DNA of 36,309 nt, taken from positions 1 to 36,309 of the forward strand of contig CAJUMV010000039.1 of the NCBI GenBank assembly GCA_910587715.1, read 5' to 3'. The notes beneath the pieces are model-generated. The model made no database searches, was not told the DNA's origin, and saw only the letters and a program-made list of their open reading frames with translations. The translations under genes were made by a program, and so were the position numbers. This document shows positions 29,626 through 36,309 of the stretch, piece after piece. The number at the start of each line of letters is the position of its first letter. Within the stretch, counting starts at the first letter, position 1. Source of the stretch: an uncultured Lachnospiraceae bacterium. GTDB taxonomy: Bacteria; Bacillota; Clostridia; Lachnospirales; Lachnospiraceae.

Positions 29626-30366
29626 TTATGTTATCGGCTTCTTACTAGCCGTCCCTGCCTTCCGAGGATACTGCTTCGGGGTAGGGCGGCTTTTTTCTAT
29701 CACAACTAAATTCCTGTAAATATCAGAAGAAGGAAGTGTAAACTCTTTCTGCTCTACCAGCTTTCCTCCTAAAACAGAAATCGCATGTTCCGCCTCCGTA
29801 ACTTCTGTCTTACTGCCTTCTAATTCTACCTTAACTTTATCGGATTTATAGGAAATAAATTTTCCTCCCACTTTTACATAGGGAAGGCAATACTCCGATA
29901 AAACAGATAAATTTGCCACTGCTCTGGAAACACAGAGATCAAAGGTTTCCCGCATCTGACCCGGCTTCGCAAAATCTTCCGCCCTTCCATGAACTGCTGT
30001 CGCATTTTGAAGCGCCAGCTTCTCAATCACTTTCTGCAAAAATCCCACTCTTTTTTGCAAAGAATCCAAAAGCGTCAGCTGCAGACCGGGAAACGCAATC
30101 TTAAGAGGTATCCCCGGAAATCCCGCCCCAGTCCCTACATCGATGACAGAAAAACTTTCGCTTAAATCACAGACCTTCACCAAACTAAGACTGTCTATAA
30201 AATGCTTTTTCAACACCTCATCAAATTCCGTAATCGCCGTCAGATTCATCACCTTATTTTTTTCTACCAGCATCTCATAATAGGTAAGAAACTGCGCAAG
30301 CTGCGCATCCGATAAGGAAATATGTAATTCTTGTAAATCACTTTTAAATTGTAATAACCTATCCAC
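29626..30366 (-). CDS. rsmG: 16S rRNA (guanine527-N7)-methyltransferase
   Basis: The enzyme methylates G527 of 16S rRNA with SAM. The product has 246 residues. The SAM-binding loop is VIDVGTGAGFPGIPLKIAFP, preceded by LNLTAITEFDEVLKKHFIDS, the N-terminal signature. AVANLSVLSEYCLPY and the tail TPKQYPRKAGT are also characteristic. The start is GTG, one base after the mnmG stop codon, so translation is coupled. It was formerly called gidB. Confidence 0.96.
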   Translation of the reverse strand: MDRLLQFKSDLQELHISLSDAQLAQFLTYYEMLVEKNKVMNLTAITEFDEVLKKHFIDSLSLVKVCDLSESFSVIDVGTGAGFPGIPLKIAFPGLQLTLLDSLQKRVGFLQKVIEKLALQNATAVHGRAEDFAKPGQMRETFDLCVSRAVANLSVLSEYCLPYVKVGGKFISYKSDKVKVELEGSKTEVTEAEHAISVLGGKLVEQKEFTLPSSDIYRNLVVIEKSRPTPKQYPRKAGTASKKPIT

Positions 30367-30367
30367 T

Positions 30368-32296
30368 TTAAACTACACCGCCCTGCTTTCTTCTATTATA
30401 ATTCTCCAGGTATACCAATAGCACAGAAATGTCCGCAGGTGATACCCCGGATATCCGTGAAGCCTGTCCCACAGAAACAGGTTGATAAGCAATCAGCTTC
30501 TGTCTCGCTTCCAGCCGCAGACTCCCCACTTCATTATAATCCAAATCGGCAGGAATCTTTTTCTTCTCCATTTTTTTATAATGCTCTACCTGTTTTAACT
30601 GCCTTTCAATATACCCTTCATACTTAATCTCAATCTCTACCTGTTCCACCACATCCGCGGGAAGAGCTTTTCGTTCTTTATCAATATCCGCAATGATTTC
30701 ATAAGTAAGCTCCGGACGACAAATCAGTTCTGCCAACGTAACACCTGTTTTTAACGGCGCGCTTTCATGAGCTTCCAAAAATTCCTGAATATTCTTAGAA
30801 GCGCCCACAATAGTATTTTTTAAACGCGCAACCTCCGCATCAATCTGTTTTTTCTTATATAAAGTCGCCTGATACAATTCTTCCGAAACCAATCCAACCT
30901 CATAACCTATCTGACGTAAACGTAAATCAGCATTATCCTGTCGCAGCAAAAGGCGGTATTCCGCCCTGGAAGTCATCATCCGGTAAGGCTCAAAATTTTC
31001 CTTTGTCACCAGATCATCAATCAAAACACCGATATAAGCCTGAGAACGATCCAGAACTATCTGCTCTTTTCCCTTCATGGAAAGTGAGGCGTTAATACCT
31101 GCTATCAAACCCTGCGCCGCCGCCTCCTCATAACCGCTGCTGCCGTTAAATTGTCCGCCGCTGAAAAGTCCTTTGATATTCTTAAACTCCAAAGTCGGAT
31201 ACAACTGCTTCGGATCAATACAGTCATACTCTATCGCATAAGCATTCCTCACCATCTTGCAATGTTCCAGTCCGGGTACCGTACGATACATGGCAAGCTG
31301 CACGTCCTCGGGAAGAGAAGAGGACATACCGCTCACATACATTTCATTGGTATGCAGTCCCTCCGGTTCAATAAAAACCTGATGCCTGTCCTTATCCGAA
31401 AATTTCACCACTTTATCCTCAATAGAAGGACAGTATCTCGGTCCCGTTCCTTCTATTACTCCCGCATAAATCGGAGACCTGTCAAGATTCGCTCTGATAA
31501 TGTCATGAGTCTGCTCATTGGTATAAGTCAGATAACAGGACACCTGCTCAATCTGCACCTCATCCGGATTCGTAGAAAAAGAAAATGGAATCACTCTCTC
31601 ATCACCAAATTGTTCTTCCATTTTATCAAAATCAAGAGAGCGCCTGTCCATCCTCGCCGGCGTCCCCGTCTTAAAACGACGCATTTCAATTCCTAATGCT
31701 AACAAAGAATCCGTCAGATGATTCGCCGCCTGCAGACCATTTGGTCCGGTATAAGTAATGGCTTCCCCGCAAAGGCATCTTGCCTTCAGATAAGTGCCTG
31801 TACATAAAATAACTGCCCTACATTCATAGACAGCGCCTGTAAAAGTTTTTAACCCCACTATTTTCCGAATCGCCTGATCAGAAGAAGACTCTGTATTTTC
31901 TTCCACCAAAAGCTCACAAACTTCCGCCTGCTTAATTGTCAAATGCTCCTGATTTTCCAAAACCTTACGCATCGCCCGGGAATATTCCGCTTTATCCGCC
32001 TGCGCCCGAAGCGAATGCACCGCCGGACCTTTGGATTTATTTAACATCTTAGACTGGATAAAAGTCTTATCAATATTTTTCCCCATCTCTCCGCCAAGCG
32101 CATCAATCTCTCTCACCAGATGTCCCTTAGAAGTACCGCCTACATTCGGATTACAAGGCATAAGAGCAATACTGTCTACACTCACCGTAAAAATCACTGT
32201 TTCAAATCCAAGCCTCGCACATGCCAAAGCCGCTTCACATCCCGCATGACCCGCGCCTACCACACAAACATCTACTTTTTCTCTGAGTTCTGACAT
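30368..32296 (-). CDS. mnmG: tRNA uridine 5-carboxymethylaminomethyl modification enzyme MnmG
   Basis: This FAD enzyme works with MnmE to build cmnm5U at the wobble position of tRNAs. Its 642-residue length is standard. The dinucleotide motif GAGHAG is at 14-19, and MPCNPNVGGTSKGHLVREID and GTYLKARCLCGE are family signatures. The C-terminal tRNA/MnmE-binding helical region ends in GVSPADISVLLVYLENY. The gene lies 20 bp after mnmE and 1 bp before rsmG. It was formerly gidA. Confidence 0.97.
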   Translation of the reverse strand: MSELREKVDVCVVGAGHAGCEAALACARLGFETVIFTVSVDSIALMPCNPNVGGTSKGHLVREIDALGGEMGKNIDKTFIQSKMLNKSKGPAVHSLRAQADKAEYSRAMRKVLENQEHLTIKQAEVCELLVEENTESSSDQAIRKIVGLKTFTGAVYECRAVILCTGTYLKARCLCGEAITYTGPNGLQAANHLTDSLLALGIEMRRFKTGTPARMDRRSLDFDKMEEQFGDERVIPFSFSTNPDEVQIEQVSCYLTYTNEQTHDIIRANLDRSPIYAGVIEGTGPRYCPSIEDKVVKFSDKDRHQVFIEPEGLHTNEMYVSGMSSSLPEDVQLAMYRTVPGLEHCKMVRNAYAIEYDCIDPKQLYPTLEFKNIKGLFSGGQFNGSSGYEEAAAQGLIAGINASLSMKGKEQIVLDRSQAYIGVLIDDLVTKENFEPYRMMTSRAEYRLLLRQDNADLRLRQIGYEVGLVSEELYQATLYKKKQIDAEVARLKNTIVGASKNIQEFLEAHESAPLKTGVTLAELICRPELTYEIIADIDKERKALPADVVEQVEIEIKYEGYIERQLKQVEHYKKMEKKKIPADLDYNEVGSLRLEARQKLIAYQPVSVGQASRISGVSPADISVLLVYLENYNRRKQGGVV

Positions 32297-32316
32297 TTAC
32301 TTACTACCTCGCTTCT

Positions 32317-33750
32317 TTACTTTCCCATACAAAATTTTGAAAATATCTCATTCACCAAATCATCCTCCACTTCTTCCCCGATAATCCTTCCGAGAGAAGC
32401 GTAAGCATTCATCAAATCAATCGAATAAAAATCTTCCGGCATATGATTTTCCAGACTGACCTGAACCTGATTCATACTCTCAAGCCCTTCCAAAAGCGCT
32501 TCTTTATGACGGGAGCTGGTAATACAAATTTCATCATCATAAGAAATTTGTCCATGGAAAAACATTTTTTTAATCAAATCTATAAGCACATCCAAACCAT
32601 CATTTTCTTTTGCCGAAATTTTAACAAGAGAAATATTTTGTTCTGCATCCGATATTTCATTTAGGCTGACGTTCTTCCCACAAGCATCTGAAAGCAAAAC
32701 AGCAACAGAAGCTTGATCAACTACCTCATGCAAATCTGATTTATTTAAAAGAATGATAGTTTTCTTATCCTTTATCATCCTCATGATATCCACATCATTT
32801 TCATCAAGAGGAATAGAAGAATCCATCACATATAAAATCAAATCCGCATCTTCAGAAATGGTTTTCGCTTTTTCTACCCCTATTTTTTCCACCACATCCT
32901 CAGTACTTCTGATGCCTGCCGTATCTATGATATGTAAAGTGAATTCTCCTAAATTAATTGTCTCTTCTAACGTATCTCTGGTCGTTCCCGCAATATCCGT
33001 GACAATGGCACGTTCCTGCCCCACCAAAAGATTCAAAAGAGAAGATTTTCCCACATTCGGCTTTCCGACAATCACCGTGCGGATTCCTTCTTTTAACATC
33101 TTGCCGTCATCCGCGGAATTTAAAAGTTTTTCTAGTTCCTTTCTAAGATAAAAAACCTGATCCGACAGCTTTTCCGTATATCCGTCCAGACTGATGTGCT
33201 CCGGATCATCCAGTGCAGACTCAATAAAAGCAATCTCATATAAAATCTTTTCCCGAAATTCTTTTATTTTATCAAACACAGAACCTCTAAGCTGCTTTAG
33301 GGAAGATTTGAGGGCAAACTGATTTTTCGCATGGATCATATCCATAACGGCTTCCGCCCTCGAAAGGTCTATTCTTCCGTTTAAAAAAGCGCGTTTCGTA
33401 AACTCTCCCGGCTCCGCTAATCTGGCTCCCGCTTCTATTACCGTCATGAGAATTTTTTTCATGATCAATGCGCCGCCATGACAATTAATTTCAACCGTAT
33501 CTTCCGTTGTATAACTGTAAGGTGCCTTCATAACAGAAATCATCACTTCATCTATCAGGTTTCCATTCTTTTCCACAATAAAACCGTAATGAATCGTGTG
33601 TGATTGATAAGTAGAAAGAACATCCTCATTCTTTTTATTGCGATATATTTTTCCGGCAATCGAAATTGCTTCTTCACCGCTCACTCTTATGATCCCTATT
33701 CCTGAATCAGACAGAGCGGTAGCGATAGCAGCGATGGTATCTGTTTTCAT
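32317..33750 (-). CDS. mnmE: tRNA modification GTPase MnmE
   Basis: This is the GTPase partner of MnmG in wobble-uridine modification. I use the ATG at 33750 with GGAG upstream (477 residues); an in-frame ATG at 33792 lacks a site. The N-terminal folate-binding domain holds AIATALSDSGIGIIRVSG, and VEINCHGG and EPGEFTKRAFLNGR follow. The G-domain has G1 GKPNVGKSS at 229-237, IAGTTRDT, DTAG, and NKSD. The C-terminus is CMGK, a variant of the catalytic CIGK/CxGK tail whose Cys is retained. It has its own unit after the khpB terminator. Confidence 0.97.
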   Translation of the reverse strand: MKTDTIAAIATALSDSGIGIIRVSGEEAISIAGKIYRNKKNEDVLSTYQSHTIHYGFIVEKNGNLIDEVMISVMKAPYSYTTEDTVEINCHGGALIMKKILMTVIEAGARLAEPGEFTKRAFLNGRIDLSRAEAVMDMIHAKNQFALKSSLKQLRGSVFDKIKEFREKILYEIAFIESALDDPEHISLDGYTEKLSDQVFYLRKELEKLLNSADDGKMLKEGIRTVIVGKPNVGKSSLLNLLVGQERAIVTDIAGTTRDTLEETINLGEFTLHIIDTAGIRSTEDVVEKIGVEKAKTISEDADLILYVMDSSIPLDENDVDIMRMIKDKKTIILLNKSDLHEVVDQASVAVLLSDACGKNVSLNEISDAEQNISLVKISAKENDGLDVLIDLIKKMFFHGQISYDDEICITSSRHKEALLEGLESMNQVQVSLENHMPEDFYSIDLMNAYASLGRIIGEEVEDDLVNEIFSKFCMGK

Positions 33751-33829
33751 ATCTTTCTCCAATGAATTAAAACAATATCTACAGTTATTCAATTTTACTA
33801 CATACTCTATAAAAAATCTACTATGACAA

Positions 33830-33860
33830 AACCGGCAGGTATATTTACCCGCCGGTTTTT
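33830..33860 (-). terminator. Terminator after khpB
   Basis: AACCGGC-GGGTA/TACC-GCCGGTT (one mismatch, short A/T loop) stands between the khpB stop and mnmE. On the plus strand it is followed by TTTTTATTT and on the minus strand by TTGTC. On the minus strand the T-run is short, so some read-through into mnmE is possible. Confidence 0.6.
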
Positions 33861-33878
33861 ATTTGCTTTTAATTTTCT

Positions 33879-34568
33879 TTAATCGTCATCCTTGACATCA
33901 TAATTCTTTTCATAACTCTTTTCGTATCTTCTCTCGCTTCTCTCATACTTCTTCAGAACTACAACTACATGACGGAAAGGCTCGTCTCCTTCACTGTAGG
34001 TTGTCACATACTTATCATTCTGAAGAGCCGAATGAATAATTCTTCTCTCATAAGGATTCATAGGCTCTAAAGAAACAGGTCTCTTCGTTCTCTTTACCTT
34101 ATAAGAGATATTCTTAGCGAGATTTTCCAGTGTTTCCTTTCTTCTCTTACGGTAATTTTCCGTGTCAACCTTAACTCTGATATAATTCTCCGTATCTTTG
34201 TTAACTACCAGAGACACCAAATACTGTAAAGAATCCAGCGTCTGTCCTCTCTTACCGATCAAAATACCCATTTCATCGCCAGAAAGCTCAATATCCATAG
34301 AATTTTCCAATTCATTATAAGAAACATTCGAAACAACGGTAAGATTCATCGCCGCAAAAACATCTCTTAAGAAATCCTTTGCTTTATCTTCCACGGAAGA
34401 TTTTATCCTCACCTTAATCACAGCAGGTCTCGCGCCGATACCGAGTAATCCGGTTTTTCCTTCATCTACTACTTCATATTCCAGCTTATCACTGGTTACG
34501 GTAAATTTCTGACACGCTTCCGTAATCGCATCATCAACAGTTTTTGCGGATATTTCCATATAGTCCAT
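33879..34568 (-). CDS. khpB: RNA-binding protein KhpB (Jag, SpoIIIJ-associated)
   Basis: This is a cytoplasmic RNA-binding protein. The 229 residues hold three parts: an N-terminal Jag_N domain (about 1-52, with EISAKTVDDAITEACQKF and GLLGIGARPA), a type II KH domain (about 80-150, with MGILIGKRGQTLDSLQYLV), and an R3H domain (about 155-215, with LEPMNPYERRIIHSALQN). The basic/acidic tail KSYEKNYDVKDDD ends it. It follows yidC by 16 bp, the standard pair. GGGGT precedes the ATG. In several Firmicutes it partners with KhpA and affects cell division and sporulation. Confidence 0.95.
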   Translation of the reverse strand: MDYMEISAKTVDDAITEACQKFTVTSDKLEYEVVDEGKTGLLGIGARPAVIKVRIKSSVEDKAKDFLRDVFAAMNLTVVSNVSYNELENSMDIELSGDEMGILIGKRGQTLDSLQYLVSLVVNKDTENYIRVKVDTENYRKRRKETLENLAKNISYKVKRTKRPVSLEPMNPYERRIIHSALQNDKYVTTYSEGDEPFRHVVVVLKKYERSERRYEKSYEKNYDVKDDD

Positions 34569-34584
34569 CTTTTTACCCCCTGTA

Positions 34585-35889
34585 TTATTTGTTATTTTTT
34601 TCGTTATACTCTTTTACCATATTTGCTTTTGCTATCATGCTGCCCGGCTTTGCATTTTTACTATAATACTCTGTTGATTTTCTGACAAGCTCTTCTTTTT
34701 CTTCCTGACTTAATGTAGAAGAAACGGAAGCCTTCGACGCCATACCGGCATTTTTTGTATTCATGCTTGCATAAGCCGCCATCTTTTCCGCATTTTTTCC
34801 GGCTTTTTCCATTTTCTTTTTGGCTTTTTCTTCGTTCTTCTTAATCAGCTCATCCAAATCCATCTTATCAATATGCTTATTGATCAGAATCTGCTGGATA
34901 CTTCTTACTACTGCACCTGCTACCCAGTAAAGTCCCATACCTGCAGGCAGTGTGTAGCAAAAAACCGCGGACATAATCGGCATTACCATATTCATGGTTT
35001 TCATAGACTGTGCCATGGTATTCTGCTGCTCGTTATCCGTATTTGTTTCCTGCTGGGGCATCAGCTTTACATTGATCCACTGTGTCAACGCCGCCAAAAC
35101 TGGAATGGAAAAAGCAGCAACCATCATTAAAACAGAACCTGACGCTCTCGCTTCACCAAAAGTAAAGGAAGGAGAGTTCGACATACTCAAGCCCAAAAAA
35201 TTATTGTACTGATCAAGTAACGATATGGTATGATCGATATCTGCGGAAAGATTAGAAAAATTCTCTTTTAAACTTAACCATTCCGCGCTGGAAGCCTTAT
35301 TCAGTACATCTACAAACGTATTCTGTACATAAGAAGTAACGCCGCCTGTAAAATTCTCATTTTCAAACTGCTTCGCAAACATATTGGCATTGGAGAAACC
35401 TCTTAAAAATTCCACACTGCCCTGTTCGGCAATCAGCTTATCCACCAGAGGAAAAAATGCTTCTTTTACCTTACCCACATAGGCAGGAATGTTATAAATA
35501 ACACGGTAAAGGGCTAACAGAATCGGCATCTGGATTAAAAGCTGGATACAACTGCCCGAAGGGGACACGCCGTACTTTGCATAAACTGCCTGCGTTTCCA
35601 TGTTCATCGCCATCATGGAATCGTTATCTTTTTTATTCTTATATTTTTTCTGAATCTCCTGCAGTTCAGGATTCATTTTCGCGGAAAGTTTAGAAAACTT
35701 CTGCTGTTTGATGGTAAGAGGCATCAATAACAGATAAATAACAATTGTAAATAAAATAATGGCAAGTCCGATATTAGGAATACCTATTTTATCTATCACA
35801 AAAAAGATGCCTTCCATAATATAACCCAATAACTTCGATACGGGACCGAGTATTGCTCCCGTATCTTTTGTCAATAAAATATTTGACAA
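34585..35889 (-). CDS. yidC: Membrane protein insertase YidC (SpoIIIJ/OxaA type)
   Basis: The insertase places proteins in the membrane, alone or with SecYEG. The product has 434 residues and starts at TTG, 9 nt after GGAGG. Helices are seen near 15-35, 40-60 (IPNIGLAIILFTIVIYLLLM), 110-130 (IQLLIQMPILLALYRVIY), and two toward 250-340. There is a long hydrophilic loop between helices at 150-230, larger than in the minimal Firmicute proteins. The tail (350-434) is charged and Lys/Ala-rich. I do not see a lipobox Cys at the N-terminus, so it is not a canonical lipoprotein. Confidence 0.95.
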   Translation of the reverse strand: MSNILLTKDTGAILGPVSKLLGYIMEGIFFVIDKIGIPNIGLAIILFTIVIYLLLMPLTIKQQKFSKLSAKMNPELQEIQKKYKNKKDNDSMMAMNMETQAVYAKYGVSPSGSCIQLLIQMPILLALYRVIYNIPAYVGKVKEAFFPLVDKLIAEQGSVEFLRGFSNANMFAKQFENENFTGGVTSYVQNTFVDVLNKASSAEWLSLKENFSNLSADIDHTISLLDQYNNFLGLSMSNSPSFTFGEARASGSVLMMVAAFSIPVLAALTQWINVKLMPQQETNTDNEQQNTMAQSMKTMNMVMPIMSAVFCYTLPAGMGLYWVAGAVVRSIQQILINKHIDKMDLDELIKKNEEKAKKKMEKAGKNAEKMAAYASMNTKNAGMASKASVSSTLSQEEKEELVRKSTEYYSKNAKPGSMIAKANMVKEYNEKNNK

Positions 35890-35927
35890 AATATCTTACC
35901 TCCTTTACAAAACAAGTTTTCCTGTCT

Positions 35928-36140
35928 CTAAGGAACAGGATCATAACCACCTTTTGAAAAAGGATTACATCTGCATATTCTCCAAAAAGCAAGAAGCCCC
36001 CCTTTCAGAGCGCCATATTTTTCCACGGCTTCCAGCCCGTACTCCGAACAGGTAGGAATATAAGGGCATTTCGTGGTCTTCATCGGAGAAATATATTTTC
36101 TATAGAATTTGATAAAACAGATCATAACTTTTTTCATCAT
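35928..36140 (-). CDS. yidD: Membrane protein insertion efficiency factor YidD
   Basis: This is a 70-residue protein of the YidD family, which helps YidC-dependent insertion. The motif run is full: FYRKYISP, CPYIPTCSEYGLEAVEKYG with its Cys residues, FWRICRCNPF, and GGYDPVP. The short hydrophobic N-terminus is amphipathic. It starts 5 nt after the rnpA stop and uses the GAAGAAAG end of rnpA as ribosome binding site. The first and second codons are both ATG, so the start could be one codon later. Confidence 0.95.
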   Translation of the reverse strand: MMKKVMICFIKFYRKYISPMKTTKCPYIPTCSEYGLEAVEKYGALKGGLLAFWRICRCNPFSKGGYDPVP

Positions 36141-36145
36141 AAATT

Positions 36146-36309
36146 CTAACTTTCTTCATCATAAAAATAAATTTTTAAAATATGATGAAGCTTTGAAAGA
36201 TGTAATAATGCGCTTTCGATTTCGAAAAAACCAACCGATGCCGCACTTTTTCTCGCAACGACTACTATATCTAAACCACTATTAAATATATTTTCGTGTA
36301 GCCGGTAAC
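36146..36309 (-). CDS. rnpA: Ribonuclease P protein component, C-terminal part (runs off window)
   Basis: The window ends inside this gene. The visible 53 residues read YRLHENIFNSGLDIVVVARK, then SAASVGFFEIESALLHLSKL and HHILKIYFYDEES, then TAG. The LDIVVVAR motif is typical of the RnpA C-terminal half, following the RNR helix that would lie beyond the edge. RnpA is the protein subunit of RNase P, which matures tRNA 5' ends. The next gene outward is expected to be rpmH, then dnaA. The region is supported by translation and by its neighbour yidD. Confidence 0.88.
   Translation of the reverse strand, partial: YRLHENIFNSGLDIVVVARKSAASVGFFEIESALLHLSKLHHILKIYFYDEES

Overview
The window reads as chromosomal DNA from a Gram-positive, spore-forming anaerobe of the Clostridia, most likely Lachnospiraceae. 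The reasons are AGGAGG-type ribosome binding sites, frequent GTG/TTG starts, a CotS-like spore coat kinase, DUF3881- and DUF4446-like proteins, a TTG-started YidC of the SpoIIIJ type, and the conserved order rnpA-yidD-yidC-khpB-mnmE-mnmG-rsmG followed by parA-parB. That order places the replication origin (dnaA/rpmH) just beyond the right end of the window. Most genes lie on the minus strand and so are read away from the origin. I see no rRNA, CRISPR array, insertion sequence or prophage.

Right part (about 22.2-36.3 kb), origin-proximal core. It holds the 3' end of rnpA, then yidD, yidC and khpB (protein maturation, membrane insertion and an RNA-binding partner). After a terminator come mnmE-mnmG-rsmG (tRNA U34 and 16S rRNA modification). 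Four genes then sit between rsmG and parA: a plus-strand membrane-anchored alpha/beta hydrolase, a LuxR-type two-component pair, and a Gfo/Idh/MocA oxidoreductase. Two perfect 16-bp parS sites plus two partial copies lie in the gap between the response regulator and the oxidoreductase, and a near-parS lies inside the kinase gene. parA, parB, a DUF4446-like protein and an HD-GYP protein follow.

Middle (about 12.9-22.2 kb), housekeeping and small accessory genes. serS, a DUF3881-like gene and tRNA-Arg(CCT) are on the minus strand. A MerR regulator with two C-terminal membrane helices sits behind a 19-bp-spacer promoter typical of MerR control. Next come a D,D-carboxypeptidase, trmB, thioredoxin, a small membrane protein, a CPA2-type antiporter, a PF06541-type membrane protein, a hicA-hicB toxin-antitoxin pair, and tRNA-Pro(CGG).

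Left part (1-12.7 kb), accessory metabolism. An AraC regulator and a Cof-type HAD phosphatase form a probable operon, followed by a small HPr-like protein without the phosphorylatable His. A second AraC regulator, a GH127 beta-L-arabinofuranosidase and a GH3 beta-glycosidase form a plant-glycan utilisation cluster. Its GH127 promoter carries two near-identical 23-bp repeats 32 bp apart, which look like the AraC operator. The window ends on the left with a small conserved protein, cca, a CotS-like kinase and a PEGA-domain lipoprotein.

I did not find a clearly new multi-gene system. The most useful leads are the parS cluster, the AraC operator repeats, the structured intergenic regions, the membrane-anchored MerR, and the His-less HPr-like protein.
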